From Actinomycetospora chibensis (lineage in GTDB: Bacteria > Actinomycetota > Actinomycetes > Mycobacteriales > Pseudonocardiaceae), in assembly GCF_028737215.1 (NCBI RefSeq), contig NZ_JAQZAM010000007.1, positions 1 through 64,000 on the forward strand: DNA of 64,000 nt, in the 5' to 3' direction. Made by a program: the position numbers and the translations under genes. This document shows, piece after piece, positions 1 through 10,754 of the stretch (its first letter is position 1; each line of letters begins with the position of its first letter). Under the pieces are notes generated by a model. It searched no databases, was not told the DNA's origin, and worked only from the letters and a program-made list of their open reading frames with translations.

Positions 1-1
1 C

Positions 2-76
2 GAGCCCGAGGTCGCCGAGCCCGAGGTCGCCGAGCCCGAGGTCGCCGAGCCCGAGACCGCCGAGCCCGAGACCGCC
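2..76 (+). repeat. 15-bp tandem repeat coding EPEVA/EPETA in ftsY
   Basis: Five consecutive 15-bp units starting at base 2: three of GAGCCCGAGGTCGCC and two of GAGCCCGAGACCGCC. They encode EPEVA x3 and EPETA x2, then a degenerate EPATT. The array continues to the window edge, so its true length is unknown. It lies in the disordered acidic N-terminus of FtsY, where copy number could vary without breaking the frame. Confidence 0.95.
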
Positions 77-1087
77 GAGCCGGCCACCACCACCGAGGAC
101 ACGACCGAGACGGTCGCGCCGTCCACCGGGGCGACGGTCGCCCCGGCGGCGCCGACCGAGGAGATCCCGTCGGCCGAGGGCCGGCTGGAGCGCCTGCGCG
201 GGCGGCTCGGCCGGTCGCGCTCGACGCTCGGGCAGGGCCTGCTCGGTCTGCTCGGGGCGGGGGACCTGGACGAGGACTCGTGGGAGGAGGTCGAGGACAC
301 CCTGCTCATGGCCGACCTCGGCTCGTCGACCACGCAGGAGATCGTCGCCAAGCTGCGCGAGCGCATCGCGTCGCGGGGCGTCCGGACCCCCGACCAGGCC
401 CGGGAGCTGCTCCGCGAGGTCCTCATCGAGTCCCTGGGCCCGAACATGGAGCGCTCGGTGCGCGCGCTGTCCCACGACGGGCGGCCCGCCGTGGTCCTCG
501 TGGCCGGGGTCAACGGCACCGGGAAGACCACGACGACCGGCAAGCTCGCCCGGGTCCTGGTCGCCAGCGGGCACGTCGTGCTCCTGGGCGCCGCCGATAC
601 GTTCCGTGCCGCCGCGGCCGAGCAGCTCGCGACCTGGGGCGAGCGCGCCGGCGCGGAGACCGTGCGCGGCAAGGAGGGCGCCGACCCCGCCAGCGTCGCC
701 TTCGACGCCGTCAAGCGCGGCACCGACTCCGGCGTCGACGCCGTCCTGCTGGACACCGCGGGCCGCCTGCACACCAAGACCGGGCTGATGGACGAGCTGG
801 GCAAGGTCAAGCGGGTGGTCGAGCGCCAGGCCGAGGTCGACGAGGTCCTGCTCGTCCTCGACGCGACCACCGGCCAGAACGGCCTGACCCAGGCGCGGGT
901 GTTCGGCGAGGTCGTCGACGTCACCGGTGTCGTGCTGACCAAGCTCGACGGCACGGCCAAGGGCGGCATCGTCTTCCAGGTACAGCGTGAGCTGGGCGTC
1001 CCGGTCAAGCTCGTCGGCCTGGGCGAGGGTCCGGACGATCTCGCGCCCTTCGAGCCCGAGGCGTTCGTGGACGCGCTCCTGCGCTGA
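2..1087 (+). CDS. ftsY: Signal recognition particle receptor FtsY (5' end cut by window)
   Basis: SRP receptor GTPase that docks ribosome-SRP complexes at the membrane and, with Ffh, drives co-translational insertion. The frame is open from the first bases of the window, so the start lies upstream. Visible order: an acidic Glu/Pro repeat (bases 2-76) and a Thr/Ala/Pro linker typical of the unstructured actinobacterial A domain; the N four-helix domain (about 180-480, with GRLERLRGRLG); then the G domain with P-loop GVNGTGKTTTT (about 505-540), DTAGR (about 752-766) and TKLDG (938-952), ending in the family-typical FEPEAFVDALL. Ffh, its partner, is encoded at 6080, beyond the ammonium block. 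The fold is certain; total length cannot be given. Confidence 0.97.
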   Translation, partial: EPEVAEPEVAEPEVAEPETAEPETAEPATTTEDTTETVAPSTGATVAPAAPTEEIPSAEGRLERLRGRLGRSRSTLGQGLLGLLGAGDLDEDSWEEVEDTLLMADLGSSTTQEIVAKLRERIASRGVRTPDQARELLREVLIESLGPNMERSVRALSHDGRPAVVLVAGVNGTGKTTTTGKLARVLVASGHVVLLGAADTFRAAAAEQLATWGERAGAETVRGKEGADPASVAFDAVKRGTDSGVDAVLLDTAGRLHTKTGLMDELGKVKRVVERQAEVDEVLLVLDATTGQNGLTQARVFGEVVDVTGVVLTKLDGTAKGGIVFQVQRELGVPVKLVGLGEGPDDLAPFEPEAFVDALLR

Positions 1088-1114
1088 CGGTCCCCGCCCC
1101 TAGCCTCCGGGGCC

Positions 1115-1486
1115 ATGACCGGCATCGCACGCCTGCAGCTGACCGTCCTCGACACCCCCGAGCCGATGGCGCTCGCGCGCTTCTACTCGCGGCTCGTGGG
1201 GCTCCCTGTCGCCGAGTCCGAGACCGACCACGACTGGGTGGAGCTCGACGGCGGCGGCGGGCCGTCCCTCGCCTTCCAGCTCGCGCCGGCGAAGACGGCC
1301 CCGGCGTGGCCGCAGGAGGGCGCGCTCCAGGCCCACCTCGACCTCGAGGTCGACGATCTCGACGCCGGCGAGGCGGCCGTGCTCGAGGCGGGCGCGACGA
1401 AGCACGAGCACCAGCCGGGGGAGTCGTTCCGGGTCTTCCTCGACCCCGAGGGCAACCCGTTCTGCCTCGTCCGGAGCGCGCAGTAG
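1115..1486 (+). CDS. VOC superfamily (glyoxalase/bleomycin-resistance fold) protein
   Basis: A 123-aa single-module vicinal-oxygen-chelate protein. The opening strand IARLQLTVLDTPEPMALARFYSRLVGLPV is the usual first beta-alpha unit, and the end (FRVFLDPEGNPFCLVRS) is the typical closing strand of glyoxalase-like domains. Family members are metal-dependent enzymes or antibiotic-binding proteins; nothing here fixes the substrate. It follows ftsY after 27 bp, but a -10-like TAGCCT (1101-1106) lies 8 nt before the ATG and there is no Shine-Dalgarno, so I infer its own leaderless transcript. No neighbour suggests a pathway. Confidence 0.85.
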   Translation: MTGIARLQLTVLDTPEPMALARFYSRLVGLPVAESETDHDWVELDGGGGPSLAFQLAPAKTAPAWPQEGALQAHLDLEVDDLDAGEAAVLEAGATKHEHQPGESFRVFLDPEGNPFCLVRSAQ

Positions 1487-1557
1487 ACCGGTCGGGGACG
1501 TCCCGATCGCTCAGCGTCATGACCGAGGTCTCACCGGGACCCGTAACGTCCGGTCGG

Positions 1558-1605
1558 GAAACATGAACGTCACATCCCACGGACCCGTGTTAACTGCGGT
1601 GAAAC
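1558..1605 (+). promoter_or_regulatory. GlnR-like binding region upstream of amt
   Basis: TTAAC-n6-GAAAC at 1590-1605 matches the actinobacterial GlnR half-site pair (gTnAC-n6-GAAAC), and GAAAC-n6-GTCAC lies at 1558-1573. Further GAAAC words occur at 1623 and 1652. In actinobacteria GlnR activates amt-glnK-glnD under nitrogen limitation, so position and genes agree. The two halves are not in the textbook a-b-a-b spacing, so exact occupancy is uncertain. Confidence 0.6.
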
Positions 1606-1689
1606 GGAACGCGCCGCTGCGCGAAACACGCGCTCTTCATTCTCGCTCTTCGAAACCGGTCTCACCGCGACGAAGGGAATCTGCTGACC

Positions 1690-3356
<1,667 letters not shown>

Positions 3357-3367
3357 CCGCCGGAGAC

Positions 3368-3412
3368 GACGACGGCGCCGGGCCCCCTTCCACGGGACCC
3401 GGCGCCGTCGTC
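3368..3412 (+). terminator. Strong hairpin between glnK and glnD
   Basis: Perfect 15-bp arms GACGACGGCGCCGGG (3368-3382) and its complement (3398-3412) around a 15-nt loop that can extend the pairing. There is no U-tract, which is normal for high-GC actinobacteria. It can end or attenuate amt-glnK transcription before glnD. Confidence 0.75.
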
Positions 3413-3502
3413 ACCGCGCGCTCGGTGCGACCCGCTCCGTTTCCCGGTGCGGGGCAGGAACGAAGGCCGCCGTCGAGCGCGCCGGAGAGGACGTGGGGGC
3501 GG

Positions 3503-5965
3503 ATGGCGACGGACGCGCAGCGGAGCGGGACCGGACCCTCGGGGACCGACGCGCGGACCGGCATCCCGAGCGGCCACGGCGACGCCTCGGACCTGGTCCG
3601 GGCGCGGGACGCCCTGCTCGACCCGCCGCCCGGCGCGCGGCGACTGGGACCGGGCGCGCTGCGCGAGGCGTTCGTGGAACTGCACGACTTCTGGCTCTCG
3701 TCGCGCGCCGCGACGGTGGGCGTGGGGGAGGGCTCGGCGCTGGTGGCGGTCGGTGCCCTCGGGCGCCGGGAGCTCGCGCCGCACTCCGATCTCGACCTCG
3801 TGCTCGTGCACGACGGGCGCGGCAGGCGGGGGGACAAGGAACGCATCTCCCGCGTCGCGGACGCGCTCTGGTACCCGCTGTGGGACGCCGGGATCGGGCT
3901 GGACCACTCGGTGCGCACGGTGGGCGAGGCCATCGAGGTCGCCACCACCGACCTGCGGGTGGCGCTGGGCCTGCTCGAGGTCCGCCACCTCGCCGGCGAC
4001 CCCGACCTCGCCGAGCGCCTGGCCGCCACGGCCCGCCAGGCGTGGCGCGCGGGCATCCGGAACCGCTTCGACGACCTCCTCGCCACCACGGCGACGCGCT
4101 GGGAGCGCTCGGGCGAGGTCGCGCACCGCATCGAGCCCGACCTCAAGAACGGCCACGGGGGTCTGCGCGACATCCAGCTGCTCGACGCGCTCTCCGCGGC
4201 GCAGCTGGTGGACCGGCCCACCGTCGACGTCCAGGACGCGCGCCGGCTGATGCTCGACCTGCGCGTGGAGCTGCACCGCCGGGCCGGCCGGGCCCGCGAC
4301 GTGATGCAGGCGGAGGACGCCCACGAGGTCGTGGCGGCCGCCGCGGCCGATCTCGGCGTCACCGACCGCTTCGACCTCGCGCGCGCCCTGTCCGGGGCGG
4401 CGCGCACGGTCGTCTTCGCCACGGACACCGCCCTGCGCTCCGCGCGCTCCGCCCTGCCGCGCCGGGGCCTGGCCGCGCTGCGTCGCCCGCCGGCGCGCCG
4501 GCCGCTCGACGACGGGGTGGTCGAGCACGCGGGCGAGGTGGTGCTCGCCCGCGACGCCCAGGTCTCGCGCGACCCGGCCCTGGTGCTGCGCCTCGCCGCG
4601 ACGGCGGCGCGCACCCAGCTGCCGATCGCCGCGGGCACCCTGCACCGCCTCGCCGACGCCGCGCCCGAGCTGCGCGAGCCGTGGCCGCGCGCCGCGCTCA
4701 GCGAGCTCCTGGCCCTGCTCGGCGCCGGCGCGGGCACCGTGGACGTCATCGAGGCCCTGGATCGCACCGGCCTCTGGGGCCGGCTGTTCCCCGAGTGGGG
4801 CGCGGTGCGCGACCTGCCCCCGCGGGACCGCTCGCACGTCTGGACCGTCGACCGCCACCTCGTCGAGGTCACCCGCCGGGCCGCGGAGCTGACGACGCAG
4901 GTGTCGCGGCCCGACCTCCTGCTGCTCGGTGCGCTGGTGCACGACATCGGCAAGGGCCGCGACGAGGACCACTCCGAGGTCGGCGAGCGCCTCGCCCGCC
5001 ACATCGGGCGACGCCTCGGCCTCTGGCCCGCGGACGTGGAGACGCTCGCCGCCATGGTGCGTCACCACCTGCTCCTGCCCCACACCGCGTCGCGCCGCGA
5101 CCCGGAGGACCCGGCGACCGTCGAGCGCGTCGTGGAGACCCTCGGCACGGACCCGGTCCTGCTCGAGCTGCTGCACGCCCTCGCCGAGGCCGACTCGCTC
5201 GGCACCGGGCCCGGGGTCTGGACCTCGTGGCGGGCGACCCTGATGGGCGACCTGGTGCGCCGCTGCCGGGTCGTCATGTCCGGGGGGCCGGTGCCCGGCC
5301 CGTCGCCGCTGTCCGACGAGGCGATCGCCCTGGCCCACGCCGTGTCCGAGAGCGGGCGCCCGGAGGTCTCGATCGCCGGGGAGGGCGACCTGACGACGAT
5401 CACCATGACGGTCGCCGCGCCCGACCGCCCCGGCCTGCTCTCCCGTGCCGCGGGCGTGCTGGCGCTGCACTCCCTGCAGGTGCACACCGCCGACCTCGGC
5501 GAGCACGACGGGGTCGCGGTGGACGCGTTCACCGTCTCGCCGCGCTTCGGGCGCCTGCCGGAGGCTTCGCTGCTGCGCGAGGACCTCGTCCGCGTGCTGC
5601 GGGGCTCGCTCGACCTGCCCGCCCGTCTCGAGGCCAAGGAGCGCGACTACGACCGGCCCGGCCCCGCACCCGCGCCGAGCCGGGTGGTGTGGTTCGACGA
5701 CGAGGCGACGGGGGCGGTGGTGCTCGAGCTGCGCACGAGCGACCGCATCGGCCTGCTGCACCGGGTGGCCGCGGCGCTCGAGGAGCAGGAGCTCGACGTC
5801 CGGTGGGCGCGGGTGTCGACGCTGGGCAGCTCGGTGCTCGACGCCTTCTGCCTGGAGACCGCCGAGCACTCCGGCCTCGACCCGGCACGCCGCCGGGCGG
5901 TCGAGGAGGTCGTGCTGGCCGCCGCCGCGACCGGGCCGTCGACCCCGGCGCCGTCCGCGGGCTGA
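3503..5965 (+). CDS. glnD: PII nucleotidyltransferase GlnD
   Basis: About 820 aa. Senses glutamine and adds or removes a nucleotide on GlnK Y51 (uridylyl in enterics, adenylyl in studied actinobacteria). Domains in order: nucleotidyltransferase with GALGRRELAP followed by metal ligands D96 and D98 (SDLDLVL); the GlnD linker with KNGHGGLRDIQ; an HD hydrolase domain with H480-D481 (ALVHDIGKG); and two C-terminal ACT glutamine-sensing domains beginning TMTVAAPDRPGLLSRAAG and LELRTSDRIGLLHRVA. I chose ATG 3503, preceded by purine-rich GAGAGG and GGGGG stretches; an in-frame start at 3425 would add 26 low-complexity residues. Third gene of the nitrogen block. Confidence 0.95.
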   Translation: MATDAQRSGTGPSGTDARTGIPSGHGDASDLVRARDALLDPPPGARRLGPGALREAFVELHDFWLSSRAATVGVGEGSALVAVGALGRRELAPHSDLDLVLVHDGRGRRGDKERISRVADALWYPLWDAGIGLDHSVRTVGEAIEVATTDLRVALGLLEVRHLAGDPDLAERLAATARQAWRAGIRNRFDDLLATTATRWERSGEVAHRIEPDLKNGHGGLRDIQLLDALSAAQLVDRPTVDVQDARRLMLDLRVELHRRAGRARDVMQAEDAHEVVAAAAADLGVTDRFDLARALSGAARTVVFATDTALRSARSALPRRGLAALRRPPARRPLDDGVVEHAGEVVLARDAQVSRDPALVLRLAATAARTQLPIAAGTLHRLADAAPELREPWPRAALSELLALLGAGAGTVDVIEALDRTGLWGRLFPEWGAVRDLPPRDRSHVWTVDRHLVEVTRRAAELTTQVSRPDLLLLGALVHDIGKGRDEDHSEVGERLARHIGRRLGLWPADVETLAAMVRHHLLLPHTASRRDPEDPATVERVVETLGTDPVLLELLHALAEADSLGTGPGVWTSWRATLMGDLVRRCRVVMSGGPVPGPSPLSDEAIALAHAVSESGRPEVSIAGEGDLTTITMTVAAPDRPGLLSRAAGVLALHSLQVHTADLGEHDGVAVDAFTVSPRFGRLPEASLLREDLVRVLRGSLDLPARLEAKERDYDRPGPAPAPSRVVWFDDEATGAVVLELRTSDRIGLLHRVAAALEEQELDVRWARVSTLGSSVLDAFCLETAEHSGLDPARRRAVEEVVLAAAATGPSTPAPSAG

Positions 5966-6079
5966 GCCCGACAACGGCTGGCAGCGGTCGGAGCGTCACG
6001 AGCCGCCGGTTAGGGTTGTGACGAGGACGCCGGGGCGCACAACGGGCCGCGGCGCGCGATTCCGGGAGTGGGTCCAACC

Positions 6080-7687
6080 GTGTTCGACACCCTGTCCGAC
6101 CGTCTCACGTCGGTCCTGTCCGACCTGCGCGGCAAGGGCCGGCTCTCCGAGAACGACATCGACACCACGTCACGCGAGATCCGCATCGCGCTGCTCGAGG
6201 CCGACGTCGCCCTGCCGGTGGTGCGCGCGTTCGTCCGGAAGGTCAAGGAGCGGGCGCTCGGTGCGGAGGTCTCCGAGGCGCTGAACCCCGCCCAGCAGGT
6301 CGTCAAGATCGTCAACGAGGAGCTCGTGGGCATCCTCGGCGGCGAGACCCGCCGGCTGCGGTTCGCCAAGAACCCGCCGACGGTGATCATGCTCGCCGGC
6401 CTGCAGGGCTCGGGCAAGACGACGCTGGCCGGCAAGCTCGCGCACTGGCTCAAGGGCCAGGGACACACCCCGATGCTCGCGGCGTGCGACCTCCAGCGCC
6501 CGAACGCGGTGAACCAGCTCCAGATCGTCGGCGAGCGCGCCGGCGTCGAGGTCTTCGCCCCCGAGCCCGGCAACGGCGTCGGCGACCCCGTGGACGTCGC
6601 CCGCCGGGCCGTCGCCGACGCGAAGAGCCGCCAGTACGACGTGCTCGTCGTCGACACCGCGGGCCGCCTCGGCGTCGACGAGGAGCTGATGCGTCAGGCC
6701 GCGGACATCCGCGACGCCGTCACCCCGGACGAGACGCTGTTCGTGCTCGACGCGATGGTCGGTCAGGACGCCGTCACCACCGCCGAGTCCTTCCGCGACG
6801 GGGTCGGCTTCTCCGGCGTGGTGCTCACCAAGCTCGACGGTGACGCCCGCGGTGGCGCCGCGCTCTCGGTCCGCGAGGTCACCGGCCAGCCGATCCTCTT
6901 CGCCTCCAACGGCGAGAAGCTCGACGAGTTCGACGTCTTCCACCCCGACCGGATGGCCTCGCGCATCCTCGGCATGGGTGACGTGCTCACCCTCATCGAG
7001 CAGGCCGAGCAGGCCTTCGAGGAGGGCCAGGCCGAGGCCGCCGCCGCCAAGATGGGCTCCGGTGAGCTCACCCTCGAGGACTTCCTCGAGCAGATGATGG
7101 CCGTCCGCAAGATGGGACCCATCGCGAACGTCCTGGGGATGCTCCCCGGCGCCGCGCAGATGAAGGACCAGCTCTCCGGGCTCGACGAGAAGCACCTCGA
7201 CCGTGTCCAGGCGATCATCCGCGGCATGACCCCGGCCGAGCGGGCCGATCCGAAGATCATCAACGGGTCGCGCCGGCTCCGCATCGCCAACGGCTCCGGG
7301 GTGGGCGTCACCGACGTCAACCAGCTGGTGGAGCGGTTCTTCGAGGCCCGCAAGATGATGAAGAACATGGCCGGCCAGTTCGGCCTGCCCGGCATGGGCG
7401 GTGGCCGCAAGGGCAAGCGCCAGGCGGCGAAGGCGGGCAAGCAGGTCCGCAAGGGCCCGAAGTCGATGCCCGCGATCGCCGGGATCGCCTCGGAGAGCAG
7501 CGCCGATCGCGGCGAGCGCTCGGTCGGGAGCTACCAGACCCCGGGCCTCAACCAGCTCCCGCCGGCCCTCGCCGGCATGAACGAGCTCCCGCCGGGCTTC
7601 GACCCGGGCGCGCTGAGCTTCCCCGGCGCGGGCGGCGGTGAGGGCTCGCGGAGCTCGAAGAAGGGCAACAAGAAGAAGCGCAAGTAG
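6080..7687 (+). CDS. ffh: Signal recognition particle protein Ffh
   Basis: About 535 aa. GTPase of the signal recognition particle; binds 4.5S RNA and signal sequences and pairs with FtsY. N domain starts FDTLSDRL; the G domain has P-loop GLQGSGKTTLAGKLA, DTAGRLGVDEELM and TKLDGDARGG; the M domain is Met-rich (FLEQMMAVRKMGP, LGMLPGAAQMK) and contains the RNA-binding SRRLRIANGSG. The C-terminus is extended by about 90 residues of Gly/Pro/Lys-rich sequence ending in a Lys-rich run. GTG 6080 gives the canonical MFDTLS start; GTG 6068 would add four residues. TAGGGT at 6011-6016 is a plausible -10. Converges on the next gene. Confidence 0.96.
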   Translation: MFDTLSDRLTSVLSDLRGKGRLSENDIDTTSREIRIALLEADVALPVVRAFVRKVKERALGAEVSEALNPAQQVVKIVNEELVGILGGETRRLRFAKNPPTVIMLAGLQGSGKTTLAGKLAHWLKGQGHTPMLAACDLQRPNAVNQLQIVGERAGVEVFAPEPGNGVGDPVDVARRAVADAKSRQYDVLVVDTAGRLGVDEELMRQAADIRDAVTPDETLFVLDAMVGQDAVTTAESFRDGVGFSGVVLTKLDGDARGGAALSVREVTGQPILFASNGEKLDEFDVFHPDRMASRILGMGDVLTLIEQAEQAFEEGQAEAAAAKMGSGELTLEDFLEQMMAVRKMGPIANVLGMLPGAAQMKDQLSGLDEKHLDRVQAIIRGMTPAERADPKIINGSRRLRIANGSGVGVTDVNQLVERFFEARKMMKNMAGQFGLPGMGGGRKGKRQAAKAGKQVRKGPKSMPAIAGIASESSADRGERSVGSYQTPGLNQLPPALAGMNELPPGFDPGALSFPGAGGGEGSRSSKKGNKKKRK

Positions 7688-7688
7688 G

Positions 7689-8102
7689 TCACTGCTGGGC
7701 GAGCCATTTCTCGCGGCGGCGGTTCGAGGCACGGGCCAGCCAGGCGTCCTGGACGATCTCGGTGAGTTCGTCGCGCGAGAGTCGCGGGAGGTCCACGGCC
7801 CGCAGCAGCACCGAGAGGTGCCCGTCGAAGCGGGGCGTGGTGAAGAACGGGCTGGACGGGTCGCGCACGAGGGCGTCCTTGTCCTCCTCCGACTCGACCC
7901 AGAACATGATCACGTCGGGGTGCTTCTCGCCGGTCACGGGGTCGGCGGCGTCGGGCTGGGGCGTCCGGAAGAAGACGAACGACTTCCCGCCGACCTGGTA
8001 GACGGCGTTGCCCTTCGGTCCCTCGACCACCGTCACGTGGGGCATGCGCAGCGCCAGGGCGTGCACGTCGTCGACGCCGGGGGAGTCGGTCACGGCGTCC
8101 AT
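7689..8102 (-). CDS. MmcQ/YjbR family DNA-binding-like protein
   Basis: A 137-aa protein of the MmcQ/YjbR (CyaY-like fold) family. Recognisable are ALALRMPHVTVVEGPKGNAVYQVGGKSFVFF near the start and the DLPRLSRDELTEIVQDAWLARAS ending typical of the family. The molecular role of these proteins is not established. I chose ATG 8102 (MDAVTDSPG); a longer in-frame start adds 23 residues of poor quality. Its stop is 1 bp from the ffh stop (convergent), and it diverges from the amidohydrolase at 8204 across 101 bp. Confidence 0.82.
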   Translation of the reverse strand: MDAVTDSPGVDDVHALALRMPHVTVVEGPKGNAVYQVGGKSFVFFRTPQPDAADPVTGEKHPDVIMFWVESEEDKDALVRDPSSPFFTTPRFDGHLSVLLRAVDLPRLSRDELTEIVQDAWLARASNRRREKWLAQQ

Positions 8103-8203
8103 GGTGCCCAGCGCGCCGTGGGGTCGTGCCCCGACACGGCGCAGCACGCCGCCCTCGCCCTGCCGACCCACGCGGCGGCCGGAGCGTCGCTACCCTCCCC
8201 GGC

Positions 8204-9310
8204 ATGTCGTCGCCGACCTCTCCGGGACCCCTGCACCTGCGCGGCGTGCTGCTCGACGGCACCGCCGAGGGCGAGCGTGTGGGCGAGCTGTGGGTCACCG
8301 CCGAGGGTCGGATCAGCGTCGACCCGGTGCCCGACGCCACGACGGTGGCCGACGGGGCCTGGATCCTGCCGGGTCTGGTCGACGCCCACTGCCACGTCGG
8401 CATCGGGCCCGACGGCCCCGTCGACCTCGAGGAGGCCCGCGAGCAGGGGCACACCGACGCCGCGTCCGGGGCGCTGCTCCTGCGCGACTGCGGCAGCCCG
8501 ATCGACACCCGCCCGCTGGACGACGACCCGCGGATGCCCGAGATCGTCCGGGCCGGGCGTCACCTCGCGCGGCCCAAGCGCTACATCCGTGGCCTGCCGA
8601 TCGAGGCGGACTCCCCGGAGGAACTGCCGGCGCTGGTCGCCGAGCAGGCCCGCAGCAACCCGTGGGTGAAGCTCGTCGGCGACTGGATCGAGCGCGAGGA
8701 GGGCGACCTCGCCCCGCTGTGGCCCGAGGACGTGCTGAAGGCGGCCATGGACGCCGCGCACGCCGAGGGCGCGCGGGTCACGGCCCACGTGTTCGGGGAG
8801 GACGCGCTGCCCGGGCTCATCGGGGCGGGCATCGACGGCATCGAGCACGGCACCGGCCTGGACGACACGACGATCGCGATGATGGTCGAGCACGGGACGG
8901 TGCTGGTCCCGACGCTGATCAACGTCGAGAACTTCCCGGCCTTCGCCGACGCGGCCGGCGAGAAGTTCCCGCGCTACGGCACCCACATGCGCGAGCTGCA
9001 CGCCCGCGCCTCGGCCACCGTCGCGTCGGCGATCGAGGCCGGCGTGCCCGTCTTCGCCGGCACCGACGCCGGCGGCGGGATCGTGCACGGCCGCATCGTC
9101 GACGAGATCGCCGCCCTGGCGCAGGTGGGTCTCGGGCCCGCCCGCGCGCTCGAGGCGGCCTGCGGCGCGGCCCGCGACTGGCTGCGTCGTCCCGGCCTCA
9201 CCGACGGTGCGGCCGCCGACCTCGTCGTCGTCGACCGCGACCCGCGCGTCGACACCGACGCCCTCCGCACCCCGTCGTTGGTCCTGCGGGCCGGGGTCCG
9301 GCTGTCCTGA
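8204..9310 (+). CDS. Amidohydrolase family protein
   Basis: About 368 aa TIM-barrel metal-dependent hydrolase of the amidohydrolase superfamily (imidazolonepropionase/cytosine-deaminase-like branch). Metal motifs: DAHCHVG (HxH) after strand 1, AHVFGEDAL and GIEHGTGLDD for the later histidines, and AGTDAGGGIVHG with the catalytic aspartate. The protein ends with the composite-domain strand DLVVVDRDPRVD that flanks these barrels. Substrate cannot be read from sequence. No Shine-Dalgarno, but TACCCT (8191-8196) sits 7 nt before the ATG, pointing to a leaderless mRNA. Its stop nearly abuts the convergent MFS gene. Confidence 0.9.
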   Translation: MSSPTSPGPLHLRGVLLDGTAEGERVGELWVTAEGRISVDPVPDATTVADGAWILPGLVDAHCHVGIGPDGPVDLEEAREQGHTDAASGALLLRDCGSPIDTRPLDDDPRMPEIVRAGRHLARPKRYIRGLPIEADSPEELPALVAEQARSNPWVKLVGDWIEREEGDLAPLWPEDVLKAAMDAAHAEGARVTAHVFGEDALPGLIGAGIDGIEHGTGLDDTTIAMMVEHGTVLVPTLINVENFPAFADAAGEKFPRYGTHMRELHARASATVASAIEAGVPVFAGTDAGGGIVHGRIVDEIAALAQVGLGPARALEAACGAARDWLRRPGLTDGAAADLVVVDRDPRVDTDALRTPSLVLRAGVRLS

Positions 9311-9311
9311 C

Positions 9312-10748
9312 TCAGGTGCGCCCGGGCAGTCGGCGGGACAGCAGGATCGCGACGACGAGGACGCCGCCGACGACGAGCAGCGCGTCGGAGAACGCCGCGC
9401 CCGCGCCGTCGTGCAGCGGGTTCCACGAGCCGCTCCCCGCGCCGGTGCGGGCCGCGAGCACCGTGCCGAGCACCGCGGCGCCCGTGCCACCGCCGAGGAA
9501 GAACGCGCCCTGGTAGAGGCCGAGGCCGACGCCCGCGTGCTCGGAGGGCACGACGGCGGCCACGGCGTTGATCAGCGGCGACGTGATCGACGCGAGGCCG
9601 ACGCCGAGAGCGAACGTCACCGCCGACAGGGCCACCGCCGACCCCCCGGCCGCCGTCGAGAGCGTCAGTGCGGCCGCGGCGAGGATGCCCAGGCCGATGC
9701 CCACCAGCCGACGAGGGCCGAGTCGGTCGGAGAGCCGCCCGGCGGGCGAGGAGAGCAGGGCGACGGCGAGCGCCCCGGGCAGCAGCACGAGGCCCACGTG
9801 CCCGACCCCGAGCCCGTTGACGGTCGCGACGAGCAGCGGCACCAGCAGGATCGTGCCGAGGTAGCCGAACATCGCGAGGAACCCCACGCCCACGGCGTTG
9901 ACGAACGGACCGTGGGTGAGCAGGCCCGGCGGCACGAACGGCCGTGGCGTGCGGCGGATGCGGACGACGAACCCGGCCGCGAGCAGCACGGCCGCGAGCG
10001 CCGCGCCCCAGGACGACACCGCGCCGAAGCCCACCTGCTGGCCGCGCGTGAGACCGAAGAGGCCGAGGCCCACGGCCGCCCCGAGCAGGACGCCGCCGAC
10101 CAGGTCGATCTGACGCCACGTGGCGTCGGCGTCCGGGCGCCCGTCGGGCAGGACCCGCGGCGCGAGGAACAGCAGCGGCGTGATCAGCAGCGCGGCACCG
10201 AGGAACGGCCACCGCCAGCCGGCGACCTCGGCGACGAACCCCGCGAGCGGCGGGCCGAGCGCCTGCCCGGCACCGACGCCGGTGCCGACGATCCCGAAGC
10301 CGAACCCGCGGCGTCCCGGCGGCAGCGCCCGGGCGATGGCCACCGAGCCCAGCGCCGGCACCGCCGCGCTGCCCCCGCCCTGCAGGACGCGGCCGACGAG
10401 GTGCCAGCCGATGTCGGGCGCGAGCCCGGCGAGCAGCGAGCCGGCGATGAACACCGCGAGCCCGAACGCGAACACCCGGCGGACCCCGAAGACGTCGGCG
10501 ACCCGGCCGTAGAGCGGCGTCGTCACCGCGAACGTCAGCGAGAACGCCGTCACGACCCACGCGAGGCCGCCGGGGGAGGCCGTGAAGTCCCGGCCGATCT
10601 CGGGCACCAGGACGAGCACCATGCTGTTGGCGAGCACGGCCACCGTGACCGAGACCAGCAGCACCCCGAGCAGGAGGCCGACGCGCACCGGCGGGTCCTC
10701 ACCCTCGGGCGGGGACGGCACGACCGTCGCGGGCCGTGGATCGGTCAT
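9312..10748 (-). CDS. MFS drug-exporter-like transporter (DHA2/EmrB-QacA type)
   Basis: About 478 aa inner-membrane proton-coupled exporter with about 14 hydrophobic segments. Motif A appears in the loop after TM2 (TTPLYGRVADVFGVRRVF), and an antiporter-type motif C region follows in TM5 (GFGIVGTGVGAGQALGPPLAGFV); these are typical of the DHA2 drug-resistance branch. Substrate unknown. I prefer ATG 10748 over GTG 10754 because a -10-like CAGGCT lies exactly 6 nt upstream. The promoter has a MerR-type 19-bp spacer (see 10755-10785), suggesting induction by a ligand or redox signal; no merR gene is in the window. Divergent from pxpA. Confidence 0.9.
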   Translation of the reverse strand: MTDPRPATVVPSPPEGEDPPVRVGLLLGVLLVSVTVAVLANSMVLVLVPEIGRDFTASPGGLAWVVTAFSLTFAVTTPLYGRVADVFGVRRVFAFGLAVFIAGSLLAGLAPDIGWHLVGRVLQGGGSAAVPALGSVAIARALPPGRRGFGFGIVGTGVGAGQALGPPLAGFVAEVAGWRWPFLGAALLITPLLFLAPRVLPDGRPDADATWRQIDLVGGVLLGAAVGLGLFGLTRGQQVGFGAVSSWGAALAAVLLAAGFVVRIRRTPRPFVPPGLLTHGPFVNAVGVGFLAMFGYLGTILLVPLLVATVNGLGVGHVGLVLLPGALAVALLSSPAGRLSDRLGPRRLVGIGLGILAAAALTLSTAAGGSAVALSAVTFALGVGLASITSPLINAVAAVVPSEHAGVGLGLYQGAFFLGGGTGAAVLGTVLAARTGAGSGSWNPLHDGAGAAFSDALLVVGGVLVVAILLSRRLPGRT

Positions 10749-10754
10749 GGACAC

